64,000 nucleotides of DNA from Paracoccus aminophilus JCM 7686 (GTDB lineage Bacteria > Pseudomonadota > Alphaproteobacteria > Rhodobacterales > Rhodobacteraceae). Shown one piece after another: positions 1 to 9,484 of this stretch. How positions within the stretch are numbered: the stretch's first letter is position 1; every line of letters begins with the position of its first letter. The notes below the pieces were generated by a model that made no database searches, had not been told where the DNA came from, and saw nothing but the letters and a program-made list of their open reading frames with translations. The stretch covers positions 470,001 to 534,000 of the forward strand of contig NC_022041.1 of assembly GCF_000444995.1 (NCBI RefSeq). Reading direction: 5' to 3'. Both the position numbers and the translations under genes were made by a program.

Positions 1-597
1 GGCCACGACATCCGCCGTCTGGATATGGGCGGCGGGCTTGGCATTCCCTACCGCCGCGACAACAACGCCCCGCCACTTCCGGTCGAATATGGCAAGGTCG
101 TGCGCGAGGCGGTTGGCCATCTTGGCTGCGAGATCGAGATCGAGCCGGGCCGCAATATCTCGGGCAATGCCGGGATTTTGCTCTCGTCGGTGATCTATCT
201 CAAGGAAGGCGAGGGCCGCGATTTCCTGATCCTCGACGCCGCCATGAACGATCTGATGCGCCCGGCCATGTATGGCGCGCATCATGACATCGTCCCGGTG
301 ATCGAGCCCGAACTCGCCGCCGAAGTCGCCCCCTTCGACGTGGTGGGTCCGGTCTGCGAATCCGGCGACACCTTCGAAAAAGGGATGCAGCTCAACCGCT
401 TTGCGGCGGGCGATCTGGTGGCCTTCCGCTCGGCGGGCGCTTATGGCGCGGTGATGGCCTCGGAATATAACACCCGTCCGCTGGTGCCCGAGGTTCTGGT
501 CTCGGGCGATCAATTCGCCGTCATCCGCGCGCGCCCCTCGATCGAAGAGATCATTGCGCGCGACGCGATCCCCGGCTGGATGACCGCGAAAAGCTGA
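1..597 (+). CDS. lysA: Diaminopimelate decarboxylase, C-terminal part (5' end outside window)
   Basis: PLP enzyme that decarboxylates meso-diaminopimelate to L-lysine, the last step of lysine synthesis. The frame is open from base 1, so the N-terminal half, including the PLP-lysine region, lies upstream; 198 residues are visible. Family marks seen: DMGGGLGIPY near the start (phosphate-binding glycine loop), EPGR, VCESGDTF (the conserved Cys of the dimer-interface active site) and YNTRPLVPEVLV near the end. It stops at TGA 595-597 with nothing broken. A TIGR02302-type gene follows in the same direction, as is common in Rhodobacterales. An arginine or ornithine decarboxylase of the same fold is possible but less likely given the ESGD and YNTRP motifs. 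Confidence 0.93.
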   Translation, partial: GHDIRRLDMGGGLGIPYRRDNNAPPLPVEYGKVVREAVGHLGCEIEIEPGRNISGNAGILLSSVIYLKEGEGRDFLILDAAMNDLMRPAMYGAHHDIVPVIEPELAAEVAPFDVVGPVCESGDTFEKGMQLNRFAAGDLVAFRSAGAYGAVMASEYNTRPLVPEVLVSGDQFAVIRARPSIEEIIARDAIPGWMTAKS

Positions 598-713
598 GCT
601 TTCGCGGCTTTTCGCAAAAGCCTGCCTGCGCGGCGCGGCGGTGTCGCCGCGCTTGTTCCCCGCCGGAGGGCGTGAAATAGTCGCGGCAGACGATTAAGGG
701 AAAAGCGCCGGGC

Positions 714-3395
714 ATGACCACTCCCGACAAGCAGACGGACCGGAGATCTGTCTCCACCGCCGACAGCCCCCGCGTGGCCTATGCGGTGGGGCTGACGCGG
801 GCTGGCATGGTCTGGGAGCAGGCGGCGCGCGGCTTCTGGCCCCTGCTGGTGGTTCTGGCGCTGGTTCTCGCCGCGCTGGCCTTTGGGCTTTTGCCACTTC
901 TGTCGCGCAGCTGGCTGATCGCCGCGCTTGTTGTCGCGGGACTGGCGCTTGTGGGCGCGGGGCTCTGGGGGCTTTGGCGCTTTCGCAGGCCCAGCCGGAT
1001 GGCGGCGCGCGCCCGCGTCGATGCCGCTCTCGACGGCCGCCCGCTGTCGGCCCTGTCCGATGAGATGGCGCTTGGCGGCGAGGATGCCGGTGCGACGAGC
1101 CTCTGGCAGGCCCATCTGGCGCGGATGCGCGCCGAGGCTGACCGCGCCCGTCCGATTGCCCCCGATGCGGGACTTGCCCGCCGTGATCCTTTCGCGCTGC
1201 GTCTGGCCGGGCTGACCGCGCTGGCGATGGTGCTGGTCTTTGCCCCGCCCGGGGAAATCGGGCAGGGGCTCGCCGCGCTTGGCTCGACCTTCCGCCCGGT
1301 GCCGCCCGAGACGCCCACGGTCGAGACCGGTCCGGGCTGGGAAGGCTGGGCTCAGCCGCCCGCCTATACCCGCCGCCCGACGATCTATCTGAACGCGCTG
1401 CCGGTGGACGAGGCGCTGGTTCTGCCCAAGGGCAGCCGCGTCAGCTTCCGCCTTTACGGCAAGGATGCCGAGGTCTCGCAAGACATTGGTCAAGCCGTCG
1501 CGGGCGAGCGCCCCGATCCGCTGGCCCCGGAATTCACCGCCGAGAAAGACGGCAGCATCCGCGTCGCGGGCCGCCGTTTCGCGGTCACGGTCCAGCCCGA
1601 TGCGGCGCCGACGGTCAGCCCCGGCGCCGCACCCAGCCGCCGCGCCGATGGCAAGCTGGTGCAGCAATTCACCGCCAAGGACGACAATGGCGTCGTGTCC
1701 GGCAGGGCCACGATCTCGCTCGATCTCGCGGCCGTGGACCGCCGCTTTGGCCTGAGCATCGCGCCCGAAAAGCGCGAGGATATCTCGATTGATCTGCCGC
1801 TGCCCGCGACTGGGCCGCGCAAGGAGATCAAGGGCCAGCTTGTCGCCGATCTCGCGCGCCATCCTTGGGCGAACCTGCCGGTGACGGTGCGGCTTGAGGT
1901 CACTGACGGGATCGACCAGACCGGCCAATCGGCGCCGATGAAGATGATCCTGCCGGGGCGGCGCTTCTTCGACCCGCTGGCCGCCAGCCTGATCGAGATG
2001 CGGCGCGATCTGCTGTGGTCGCGCGAAAATCGCACCACCGCCGCCGAGATCCTGCGCGCGGTGACCTGGCAATCCGATGGTTTCATGGACGACAAGCTCG
2101 CCGTCGGGCTTGAGGCCACGATTGCCAAGCTTGAAAGCGGGCCGCTGTCTGACAAGGACCGCGACGCCATGGCCCAGATGCTCTGGGAGGCGGCGATTGC
2201 GCTGGAGGATGGCGGGCTCTCGGATGCTTTGGCGCGGATGCGACAGGCGCAAGAGCGGCTCTCCGAGGCGATCCGCAATGGCGCCAGCCCCGACGAGGTC
2301 CAGCGCCTGATGGACGAGCTGCGCAAGGCGACCGATGCCTATACCGACATGCTGGCCGAGCGCGGCACCGACCCTTCCGCGAAATTCGACCGCTCGCCCA
2401 AGCAGCAGCGCCAGCAGATCACCGGCGATCAGATCCAGAAGATGATGGATGAGATCCAGCGCCTGATGAACGAGGGCCGCATGGCCGAGGCGCAAGAGCT
2501 GCTCGATCAGTTCAACCGCATGATGGAAAACCTGCAGGTCAATGACAGCCCGGACGGCAATGGCGCGCGCCAGCGCCCGATGAACCGGCTGGCCGAGACT
2601 CTGCGCGATCAGCAAAAGCTTTCGGATGAGATCATGCGCGATTTGCAGGATCAGTTCATGCAGCCCTTGGACCAGCAGGGCCAATCCGGCCAGCAGGACG
2701 GTCAGCAGGGGCAACAGGGTGAACAAGGCCAGCCCGGCCAACCGCAGCAAGGCCAGTCTCAGCAGGGCCAGTCGCAGGGGCAGGGCCAGCCCGGCCAACC
2801 GGGCGCGCAGCAAGGCGAACCGCAAGGCGGCGGCAGCTTCGCCGATCGCCAGCGTCAGCTGCGCGAAGAGCTGGGCCGTCAGCGCGGGCTGATGCCGGGG
2901 CAGGGCACCGCCGAGGGCGATCAGGCACGGCAGCGGCTCGACGATGCGGGCCGGGCGATGGAAGAGGCCGAGCAGGCTCTGCGCGACGGCGATGCGCCGG
3001 GCGCGATGGAGCGGCAGGCCGAGGCGATCCAGAACATGCGCGAGGGGATGCGCGCGCTTGGCGATCTCGCGAACCGCAATCAGCAGGACCAGCGCGCCGA
3101 GGGCCAGAACGGCCAGCAGGGCCAAGAGGGCGACAATCCGCAGGGCCAAAGCGGCGATGAGCGCGGCCAACGCGGACTTGGCCTGCCCTATTCGCGTCAG
3201 GCGGGCACCGATCCCTTGGGGCGGCAGCTCTCGGGGCAGGGCAATACGATGACGAATGGCGATCCTCTGGCCGAGGGCGTCGATCCGTCGCGGCAGGCGC
3301 GCAATCTGCTCGACGAGATCCGCCGCCGTATGGGCGAGCGCGAGCGTCCCGAGGATGAGAGGGATTATCTGGGCCGCCTGCTCAATCGGTTCTGA
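714..3395 (+). CDS. TIGR02302-type large membrane protein with Gln-rich C-terminal half
   Basis: An 893-residue protein matching what I know of the alphaproteobacterial TIGR02302/DUF4175 family, whose function is unknown. Two hydrophobic helices are visible near residues 43-66 and 68-89 and a third near 162-178, so it is probably an inner-membrane protein with a large soluble domain. The middle looks beta-rich. Residues about 430-640 are helical. Residues about 650-720 are very rich in Gln and Gly (repeated GQ, QQG), and a charged helical C-terminus follows. The start ATG 714 lies 117 bp after lysA with no clear terminator between, so co-transcription is possible. A long antisense frame over this gene is a codon-bias shadow. 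Confidence 0.85.
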   Translation: MTTPDKQTDRRSVSTADSPRVAYAVGLTRAGMVWEQAARGFWPLLVVLALVLAALAFGLLPLLSRSWLIAALVVAGLALVGAGLWGLWRFRRPSRMAARARVDAALDGRPLSALSDEMALGGEDAGATSLWQAHLARMRAEADRARPIAPDAGLARRDPFALRLAGLTALAMVLVFAPPGEIGQGLAALGSTFRPVPPETPTVETGPGWEGWAQPPAYTRRPTIYLNALPVDEALVLPKGSRVSFRLYGKDAEVSQDIGQAVAGERPDPLAPEFTAEKDGSIRVAGRRFAVTVQPDAAPTVSPGAAPSRRADGKLVQQFTAKDDNGVVSGRATISLDLAAVDRRFGLSIAPEKREDISIDLPLPATGPRKEIKGQLVADLARHPWANLPVTVRLEVTDGIDQTGQSAPMKMILPGRRFFDPLAASLIEMRRDLLWSRENRTTAAEILRAVTWQSDGFMDDKLAVGLEATIAKLESGPLSDKDRDAMAQMLWEAAIALEDGGLSDALARMRQAQERLSEAIRNGASPDEVQRLMDELRKATDAYTDMLAERGTDPSAKFDRSPKQQRQQITGDQIQKMMDEIQRLMNEGRMAEAQELLDQFNRMMENLQVNDSPDGNGARQRPMNRLAETLRDQQKLSDEIMRDLQDQFMQPLDQQGQSGQQDGQQGQQGEQGQPGQPQQGQSQQGQSQGQGQPGQPGAQQGEPQGGGSFADRQRQLREELGRQRGLMPGQGTAEGDQARQRLDDAGRAMEEAEQALRDGDAPGAMERQAEAIQNMREGMRALGDLANRNQQDQRAEGQNGQQGQEGDNPQGQSGDERGQRGLGLPYSRQAGTDPLGRQLSGQGNTMTNGDPLAEGVDPSRQARNLLDEIRRRMGERERPEDERDYLGRLLNRF

Positions 3396-3549
3396 TCGGG
3401 CGGAGCGCGGGCCGGGATAGTGTCGGGCCTATAGCGGGCCGGGCTTTTGTCGTGTCAGGTGGGGTTTGGATTGGCGCTTATCGGGCGCGTAAACAGCCTG
3501 CGAAGTTCAGGCGCTCGATTAGGCCCTAGATCAAGCCCTCGGTCGAGCC

Positions 3550-3581
3550 AATCCGGCGCGCAAGGGATCGCGCGCCGGATT
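3550..3581 (-). terminator. Intrinsic terminator-like hairpin after the 47-residue gene
   Basis: Perfect inverted repeat ATCCGGCGCGC (3551-3561) and GCGCGCCGGAT (3570-3580) with an 8-nt loop. A further A-T pair closes it, and flanking AGCCA/TGGCT arms extend it. It begins six bases past the stop codon of the minus-strand small gene. The T-run on that side is short; on the plus side TTTT follows, so it may also end transcripts from the upstream plus-strand gene. Confidence 0.6.
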
Positions 3582-3586
3582 TTGGC

Positions 3587-3730
3587 TTAGCTTCGGCCCT
3601 GTGTCTTGCCCGGGCGTTTCATCTCGTCGGGGCGCATGACGGGCTTGGCATTGCCCATCTTCGACTTCTCGGCCTTGCCCGCGACCGCAGCCTTGTCGTT
3701 GGCGGCTTTGGGATCGAGTTTCTTGCTCAT
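3587..3730 (-). CDS. Small basic hypothetical protein, 47 residues
   Basis: Too short for standard ORF calling, but well supported by its signals. An ATG (3728-3730) is preceded by a GGAGG Shine-Dalgarno about 8 nt upstream, and a strong hairpin lies directly after the TAA stop (3587-3589). The product is lysine- and alanine-rich, beginning MSKKLDPKAANDK and ending RPGKTQGRS, with no membrane segment and no cysteine. It looks disordered and soluble. I do not recognise a family and give no function. It is convergent with the upstream plus-strand gene and about 120 bp downstream of the zinc-ribbon gene on the same strand. Confidence 0.6.
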   Translation of the reverse strand: MSKKLDPKAANDKAAVAGKAEKSKMGNAKPVMRPDEMKRPGKTQGRS

Positions 3731-3853
3731 GCTGGCGACCTCCGATTGCCGACAGGACCTGTCCTGCCGCGCAAAAAGCCAACGAGGAAAGCCTCGCCGC
3801 GTTTCGTCAAGCCTTCGTGAAGGGCCCGGAAAAAGCCGCGCCAGTCGGAGGCG

Positions 3854-5041
3854 TTACTCGGCGTCGGGTGTCCGGCCCAGCAGCTCGCCGGTGGTGGTGT
3901 AAAGCCAGATCCGGCCGCGGTCGATGTCCTCGCGCCATTCCATCAGCTTGGCGCCGACCGCGCCTTGCCCGGCGATGCGGGGGGCGAGGAAATAGCCGCC
4001 GATGACGATCAGCGCGACCATCGCGGCGATGCCGAAGCCGGTGCGGTAGCTCTCGGCCTCGGTTCGCTGGCTGAGAACGATGGTCGAGGGCAATTGCTCA
4101 CGCCGCCGGGTCGGAGGCGTCGGGGCGTCATCGGGCGGGTTCACGGCGGTGGCCGCTTCTGCGGGTGCAGAGCTTGGCGCCTCGGATACGGGCGCCTCGG
4201 AGACGGGCGCTGCGGAAGCAGGGGCTTCTGGCGCGGGCGAGAGCGGCGTCGCTGCCTCAGCCGGGGTTGCCGTTGTCGATGTCGATGTCGATGCCGGGGC
4301 ACGGATGCCGGGGTCGGCCAGATCACCCGGCGATGCGGGCTCTGAGTTCTGTGTGTCGGTGTTGAATAGCTCGGTGCTCAGCGTCTCTGCGCCCGGCCGT
4401 TCGGTTTCCAGCTCCGGTGCGGGATCGGCGGGCAAGGTATCGCCGGGCAAGGACAGGGCGTCGGTGTCACCCTCGGTCCCATCATCGGGCGTTGCCATCT
4501 CGGGCGTCTCGGGCGCGGCGGCAGGCGTCACCGGCGCGAAGGTCAGCGGCCCGAGCGTGGCCGCCAGCTTCTCGGCATCGGGCAGGGTCAGCGGCGGCAA
4601 TTCGATGCGCCCGGCGCGCGTGCCCATGCGGTGGCGCTCGTCGAATTCCGAAACCGTGGTCGCGGGCCAGTCGATCAGCGGCGGATCCGCCGGGCGCTCC
4701 TTCGCCGGAGGCTCGGGCAGATGCAGCGCGGTTTGCGAGAGCGGCTTGGGTGATTCGCTCGGCGCAAAGCCAGCGGCATCCGTCGTTTCCTCTGTGCCCG
4801 GCACACTGCGGTCGCTTTGGCGCGCGCCCAATTCACGCGCGGCCTCTTCACGCAGGATCGAGAGCACGGAATCCGACAGAGGGCGGCTCAGAACCGGCGC
4901 CACAGCCGCGGGAGCACTGCGTTCGCCGGGTTGAAACCAGACCTGACCACAAGAGGAGCATTCGACATCACGGCCCTTGGGCGGCACCAGAGTGCTGTCG
5001 ATTTCATACTGGGCGTCGCAATTCGGGCAGATCAGCCGCAT
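3854..5041 (-). CDS. Zinc-ribbon domain protein with single membrane helix (MJ0042 type)
   Basis: A 395-residue protein. The N-terminus is a zinc ribbon of the MJ0042 type: C5-P-N-C8 and C28-S-S-C31 around a QYEID core. Residues about 45-320 are low-complexity, rich in Ala, Pro, Glu and Ser, and probably disordered. One hydrophobic helix lies near residues 335-357 (GIAAMVALIVIGGYF), followed by a short C-terminal segment. It therefore looks like a membrane-anchored protein with a cytoplasmic zinc finger at the N-terminus. It is divergent from ftsE, with only about 130 bp between, an arrangement I recall from other Rhodobacterales. Function unknown; a division or envelope link is inferred from position only. 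Confidence 0.8.
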   Translation of the reverse strand: MRLICPNCDAQYEIDSTLVPPKGRDVECSSCGQVWFQPGERSAPAAVAPVLSRPLSDSVLSILREEAARELGARQSDRSVPGTEETTDAAGFAPSESPKPLSQTALHLPEPPAKERPADPPLIDWPATTVSEFDERHRMGTRAGRIELPPLTLPDAEKLAATLGPLTFAPVTPAAAPETPEMATPDDGTEGDTDALSLPGDTLPADPAPELETERPGAETLSTELFNTDTQNSEPASPGDLADPGIRAPASTSTSTTATPAEAATPLSPAPEAPASAAPVSEAPVSEAPSSAPAEAATAVNPPDDAPTPPTRRREQLPSTIVLSQRTEAESYRTGFGIAAMVALIVIGGYFLAPRIAGQGAVGAKLMEWREDIDRGRIWLYTTTGELLGRTPDAE

Positions 5042-5174
5042 TCGTCACTTTCCGTTTTCATCAATTCGCACAGGAATCCGCATCGGGATTTTCACTGGCG
5101 TCTCGCATTCGCCGCTGACCTGTTCTATCAAGCCCCGACCCCCGCGCCAAGAAGCTCGGGGAAAGGAGGTTCTC

Positions 5175-5849
5175 GTGATCGAAATGCAGGGTGTGTCCTT
5201 CGGCTACCACGGCAGCGGAGAACTCTTGTCCGATATGACGATCAGCCTGCAACCGGGCTCGTTTCACTTCCTGACGGGGCCGTCGGGGTCGGGCAAGACG
5301 ACGTTTCTGCGCCTCTGTTATGCCGAGCTTTTGCCGTCCGGCGGTCGGCTGAATGCCTTCGATCAGGATGTGACGACACTTGGGCGCGACGGCATTGCCG
5401 CGCTGCGCCGCCGCGTCGGCGTGGTCCATCAGGATCCGCAGTTTCTCGATCATCTGCCCGTCGCCGAAAACGTCGCCTTGCCGCTGACGGTCGCGGGCCA
5501 GCCGATTGATATGGAAGAGCTCAAGGCGCTGCTTTCCTGGGTGCAGATGACCGGGCACGCCCGCGCCATGCCGCCCGAGATTTCCGGCGGCGAGCGTCAG
5601 CGCGCGGCTTTGGCGCGTGCGGTGATCCTCTCGCCCGATCTGATCCTTGCCGATGAGCCGACCGGCAACCTCGATTGGGAGATGTCGATGCGCATTCTCC
5701 AGCTGCTGGTCGAGCTGAACCGTTCAGGCAAATCGGTCCTGATCGCGACCCATGATCTCAACCTGATCCGCGCGGCCAAGGCGATGGTCTCGGCGCGTGT
5801 CCTGCGGATCGCGGGCAAATCGCTGCAACTGGCAGGAGCGGATCTGTGA
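5175..5849 (+). CDS. ftsE: Cell division ATP-binding protein FtsE
   Basis: ABC ATPase of the FtsEX complex, which couples ATP hydrolysis in the cytoplasm to peptidoglycan hydrolase activation at the septum. The 224-residue length fits the family. Visible motifs: Walker A GPSGSGKTT, Q-loop region VVHQDPQFLDHL, signature SGGERQR, Walker B LILADEPTGNLDWE and the H-loop ATHD. I chose GTG 5175 as start because AAAGGAGGT lies at 5163-5170 and the protein then begins MIEMQGVSFGY as in homologues. The longer upstream reading has no family similarity. It overlaps ftsX by GTGA. Confidence 0.95.
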   Translation: MIEMQGVSFGYHGSGELLSDMTISLQPGSFHFLTGPSGSGKTTFLRLCYAELLPSGGRLNAFDQDVTTLGRDGIAALRRRVGVVHQDPQFLDHLPVAENVALPLTVAGQPIDMEELKALLSWVQMTGHARAMPPEISGGERQRAALARAVILSPDLILADEPTGNLDWEMSMRILQLLVELNRSGKSVLIATHDLNLIRAAKAMVSARVLRIAGKSLQLAGADL

Positions 5850-6793
5850 AAAAGCCCGAGCTCAAATTCCGCAAACCCGATCTGAAGGCGCTGGATCTCG
5901 CCGCGCTCTGGCGCGGCCTCATCCGCCCCGAGGCCGGGATTGCCGACCGCGTCGTGCCCCCCACCGGCTTCACCGCGCAGCTCACGCTGTTTTCGGCGGG
6001 GGCGATGGCCTTTCTCGCGGTCTTCGCGCTGGCTTTGGCGCTGGCGACCGGACGGCTGGCCGAGCGCTGGTCAGAATCTTTGGCGCAGACCGTGACCATC
6101 CGCGTCTCGGCTCCGGCCAATGAGATCGACCATCAAAGCGCCGCCGTGCTCGAGGTGCTGAAATCCACGCCGGGCGTCGTGAAATCCGAGGTGGTTTCCG
6201 ACGAAGAGGTCGAAAAGCTGCTCGAGCCTTGGTTCGGCCCCGATGTGCCGGTTGATGCCCTGCCGGTGCCGCGTCTGATCGAGGTCACGCAAAACAGCCA
6301 TTTCGATTCGGCGGCGCTCCAGCTTCGGCTTGAGGCCGAGGCGCCGGGCGCGATTGTCGATGACCATACCCGCTGGCGCCAGCCTCTGGTCACGGCGGCG
6401 AACCGGCTGAAGGTGCTTGGGATCTTCTCGCTTCTGCTGATCGCGGCGACGGCGGGCGCGATGATCACGCTGGCGGCCAAAGCGGCGCTCGCTGCGAATG
6501 GGCAGGTGATCCGCGTGCTGCGCCTGATCGGGGCGCGCGACATCACCATCGCCACCGCCTTCGTGCGCCGCTTCACGCGCCGCGCGGCGATTGGCGCGGC
6601 GGGCGGCACCGCGCTTGGCATGGCCGCGATCTTCATGCTGCCCAATATGGATGCGGCGGGCGGCTTTCTGACCGGGCTTGGCTTTCACGGCTGGGGCTGG
6701 ATCCTGCCGCTCTTCATCCCGGCGATCTGGGCGCTGATCGGCTTTCTCTCGACCCGGTGGGCGGCGCTGAAGATGCTGCGCGAGGTGCGCTGA
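5846..6793 (+). CDS. ftsX: Cell division protein FtsX (permease-like)
   Basis: Membrane partner of FtsE, 315 residues. One hydrophobic helix follows a cytoplasmic N-terminal tail (LFSAGAMAFLAVFALALAL). A periplasmic domain of about 120 residues comes next, then three more membrane helices, giving the FtsX four-helix plan. The start is GTG 5846, overlapping the ftsE stop as GTGA with AGGAG just upstream, so the two are translationally coupled. It overlaps plsC by TGATG at its own end. Sequence conservation in FtsX is low, so the call rests on topology, size and the preceding ftsE. Confidence 0.92.
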   Translation: MKKPELKFRKPDLKALDLAALWRGLIRPEAGIADRVVPPTGFTAQLTLFSAGAMAFLAVFALALALATGRLAERWSESLAQTVTIRVSAPANEIDHQSAAVLEVLKSTPGVVKSEVVSDEEVEKLLEPWFGPDVPVDALPVPRLIEVTQNSHFDSAALQLRLEAEAPGAIVDDHTRWRQPLVTAANRLKVLGIFSLLLIAATAGAMITLAAKAALAANGQVIRVLRLIGARDITIATAFVRRFTRRAAIGAAGGTALGMAAIFMLPNMDAAGGFLTGLGFHGWGWILPLFIPAIWALIGFLSTRWAALKMLREVR

Positions 6794-7605
6794 TGGCATC
6801 GCGCTATCACCCGCGCCCGGCGGGCGTGCTGGGCCTGCCGCGACTGGTGATCTTCTATCTCTGGATCGCGCTGGTCACGCTGGTGATGGGCATCTTCTGG
6901 CTGCCGGTGGTGCAGTTCACCCGCATGGGCGCGCATCGTTTGGGCGTTGCCTGGTCGGGACAGCTGCTGCTTGCGGCGCGCATCGCGCTTGGGGTCAAGG
7001 TCGAGATCCGGGGCACGCCGCCGAAGGAAGCCTGCATCATTGCGGCCAAGCACCAGAGTTTCCTCGATATTCTGACCATCGCCCATGCCGTGCCGCAATG
7101 CGCCTTCATCATGAAGCGCGAGCTCTTGCGCGTGCCGATCATGGGTTATTATGCGCGCAAGGCAGGCTGCATTCCGATCGACCGCGCCAAGGGATCCGAG
7201 GCGATGAAGCAGATCGCGGCCGAGATCGCGATTGCGCAGGCGCGCCCCGAGGGGTTGGGCCAGCTCATCATCTATCCCGAGGGAACGCGCACCGCGCCCG
7301 GGACGAAAAGCAAATACAAGCACGGCGTCGCCTCGATCCGCGCGGCAACCGGGCTGCCGGTGATCCCGGTTGCAGTGAATTGCGGGCTGTTCTGGCCGAA
7401 GAAGGGCTATCCGATGCGCCCGGGCACGGCGATTGTCGAATTCCTTCCGGTGATTGCGCCGCCCGCCGGGGCGTCCTTGGGCGCGAACCCCGAGACCGAG
7501 CAATCGGCGCGCGATCACGTCACCTTCATGCGCGAGCTTTACGCCACGATCGAAGGCGCGAGCGATGCGCTGCTGGCCGAGGCGGGCGGTCTTCCGGCAC
7601 GCTGA
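6793..7605 (+). CDS. plsC: 1-acyl-sn-glycerol-3-phosphate acyltransferase
   Basis: Transfers an acyl chain to lysophosphatidic acid to make phosphatidic acid at the inner membrane. The 270 residues begin with a hydrophobic helix (IFYLWIALVTLVMGIFWLPVV). The catalytic HX4D motif is in AAKHQSFLDIL, and the glycerol-phosphate binding motif is YPEGTRTAPG. The ATG at 6793 overlaps the ftsX stop (TGATG). The three genes ftsE-ftsX-plsC therefore form one tightly coupled operon that joins septum assembly to phospholipid supply. No odd residues were seen. Confidence 0.93.
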   Translation: MASRYHPRPAGVLGLPRLVIFYLWIALVTLVMGIFWLPVVQFTRMGAHRLGVAWSGQLLLAARIALGVKVEIRGTPPKEACIIAAKHQSFLDILTIAHAVPQCAFIMKRELLRVPIMGYYARKAGCIPIDRAKGSEAMKQIAAEIAIAQARPEGLGQLIIYPEGTRTAPGTKSKYKHGVASIRAATGLPVIPVAVNCGLFWPKKGYPMRPGTAIVEFLPVIAPPAGASLGANPETEQSARDHVTFMRELYATIEGASDALLAEAGGLPAR

Positions 7606-7714
7606 GCCGGGTCAAACCACGCGTCTTTTGCGCCAAAGACCTGCGTTGCGCCATATCTCTGCCACGGGGATGTGGTAGAAGATAATTCCACGGGCTTTGC
7701 CAGATAATGCACCG

Positions 7715-7740
7715 CTGCCCCTTGATCGGGCAGGGGGCAG
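7715..7740 (+). other. Alternative hairpins upstream of an ABC transporter gene
   Basis: CTGCCCC (7715-7721) can pair with GGGGCAG (7734-7740). CTGCCC can instead pair with the nearer GGGCAG (7728-7733), giving two mutually exclusive stems. There is no T-run. It may be a leftover plsC terminator or a leader structure 42 nt before the next start codon. Role unknown. Confidence 0.3.
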
Positions 7741-7781
7741 GGCATAGCTCGCGTGGCTCTGCGCAAGCGAAGGATCGACCC

Positions 7782-8720
7782 ATGCCCCCTGAAAACCAGT
7801 CTCCGATTATCGAGGTCGACCACCTGACCAAGCGCTATGACAGCGGCACTCATGCGCTCAATGATGTCAGTCTGAACATCCGAGAAGGCGAGATTCTGGC
7901 GCTGCTCGGTCCCAATGGCGCAGGCAAGACGACGCTGATCTCGACGATCTGCGGCCTTGTCGTGCCGACCTCGGGCACCGTTCGCGTCGGCGGCCATGAC
8001 ATCCGCACCAACTGGCGCGCCGCGCGCCGCCTGATCGGTCTGGTGCCTCAGGAAATCGTGCTCGAACCCTTCGAGAAGGTCATTGATTGCGTGCGCTTCA
8101 CGCGGGGGCTTTACGGCGAAAAGCCTGATGACGCCTATATCGAGGAAATTCTGCGCAGCCTCGCGCTTTGGGAAAAACGCGACGCCCGCACCCGCGAGCT
8201 GTCGGGAGGGATGAAGCGGCGCGTGCTGATCGCGAAAGCCTTGTCCCATCGCCCCAAAGTGCTTTTCCTTGACGAGCCGACCGCGGGCGTCGATGTCGCC
8301 CTGCGCCGCGAGATGTGGACGGTGGTCGATGGTCTGCGCAAGCGCGGCGTCACCATCATCCTGACCACCCATTACCTTGAAGAAGCCGAAGAGATGGCCG
8401 ACCGCATCGGCGTCATCAATCGCGGCAAGCTGATTTTGGTGAAGCCCAAGGACGAGCTGATGGGCGAGTTCGGCAAGAAGCATCTGACCATCGAGCTGAC
8501 CGAGCCGCTTGCCGCTTTGCCCGAGGGGCTGCCGCCCCATGTCGTGCTGGCGCCGGACGGGCTGTCGCTTGGCTATGATTATGATACCCGCGCCGAGCGC
8601 TCGGGGATTGCCCGGCTTTTGGCGGCCTTGGCCGCAGAAGACATCTCGGTGCGCGATGTCGCCACCAAACAGAGCTCGCTCGAAGAGGTCTTCATGTCAC
8701 TTCTGGAGAATGCAGAATGA
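7782..8720 (+). CDS. ABC-2 type exporter, ATP-binding subunit
   Basis: A 312-residue ABC ATPase of the drug/antibiotic/polyketide exporter (DRA or Nod-like) group. Motifs seen: Walker [11 protein letters not shown]-loop [10 protein letters not shown], signature LSGGMKRR, Walker [13 protein letters not shown] and the H-loop [14 protein letters not shown]. The C-terminal 80 residues form the usual small accessory domain. The ATG at 7782 is chosen because the product then begins directly before the conserved [14 protein letters not shown]; upstream codons look non-coding. It overlaps the permease gene by ATGA, so the pair forms one transporter. Substrate unknown. Confidence 0.9.
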   Translation: MPPENQSPIIEVDHLTKRYDSGTHALNDVSLNIREGEILALLGPNGAGKTTLISTICGLVVPTSGTVRVGGHDIRTNWRAARRLIGLVPQEIVLEPFEKVIDCVRFTRGLYGEKPDDAYIEEILRSLALWEKRDARTRELSGGMKRRVLIAKALSHRPKVLFLDEPTAGVDVALRREMWTVVDGLRKRGVTIILTTHYLEEAEEMADRIGVINRGKLILVKPKDELMGEFGKKHLTIELTEPLAALPEGLPPHVVLAPDGLSLGYDYDTRAERSGIARLLAALAAEDISVRDVATKQSSLEEVFMSLLENAE

Positions 8721-9478
8721 ACTGGTCCGCCGTTCGCGCGATCTATGTGCACGAAATGATGCGGTTCTTCCGCACGATCTGGCAATCCATCGCCTCGCCG
8801 GTCCTCTCGACCGTGCTTTACTTCGTGGTCTTCGGCGCCGCCATTGGCGGGCGCATCCAGACGATCGAGGGCGTCGCCTACGGCGCTTTCATCGTGCCTG
8901 GCCTGATGATGCTGACCCTGCTGCAGCAATCGGTGTCGAATGCGAGTTTCGGGATCTATTTCCCGAAATTCTCGGGCACGATCTATGAATATCTGGTCGC
9001 GCCTGCGGGCTGGATCGAGGTCACGGCGGGCTTTGTCGGCGCGGCTGCCTCGAAGGCGATGCTGATCGCGGTCATCATCTTGCTGACGAGCTTCTGGTTC
9101 AACGGCGTCCACATCGCCCATCCGTTCTGGATGCTGGCCTTCCTGATCCTCACTGCCGTCAGCTTCTCGCTTCTGGGCTTCATCATCGGGCTCTGGGCCA
9201 AGAATTTCGAACAGCTCCAGATCGTGCCGATGATGGTGATCACGCCGCTGACCTTCCTGGGCGGGGCCTTCTATTCGGCCTCGATGCTGCCGCCCTTCTG
9301 GGAGGCGGTCGCGAAGCTCAACCCGGTGCTCTATCTCGTGTCGGGCTTCCGCTGGTCCTTCTTCGGGCTGGCTGATGTGCCGGTCGGAACCTCGCTGATT
9401 GCGGTCACGATCATGCTGGTGGTCTGCCTTGCGGCAATCCGCTGGATCTTCGCGACCGGCTGGCGTCTGCGCGAGTAA
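8717..9478 (+). CDS. ABC-2 type exporter, permease subunit
   Basis: A 253-residue protein with about six hydrophobic helices and the ABC-2 signature region near the fifth ([22 protein letters not shown]), a pattern shared with NodJ and YadH-type permeases. It is translationally coupled to the ATPase gene in front by ATGA. Together they would form a homodimeric exporter with two ATPases and two permeases in the inner membrane. The substrate cannot be read from sequence. No adjacent biosynthesis gene gives a clue. Confidence 0.9.
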   Translation: MNWSAVRAIYVHEMMRFFRTIWQSIASPVLSTVLYFVVFGAAIGGRIQTIEGVAYGAFIVPGLMMLTLLQQSVSNASFGIYFPKFSGTIYEYLVAPAGWIEVTAGFVGAAASKAMLIAVIILLTSFWFNGVHIAHPFWMLAFLILTAVSFSLLGFIIGLWAKNFEQLQIVPMMVITPLTFLGGAFYSASMLPPFWEAVAKLNPVLYLVSGFRWSFFGLADVPVGTSLIAVTIMLVVCLAAIRWIFATGWRLRE

Positions 9479-9484
9479 CCACCC

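Noticed and set aside
510..3170. 886-residue open frame antisense to the TIGR02302-type gene
   Set aside because: Leu/Ala/Arg-rich translation without any domain, lying exactly over a conserved gene. In this GC-rich DNA, antisense frames lacking stops are expected.
3396..3549. Terminator or small gene right after the TIGR02302-type gene
   Set aside because: GGGCC-type words recur but do not pair into a proper stem, and no frame has a start signal.
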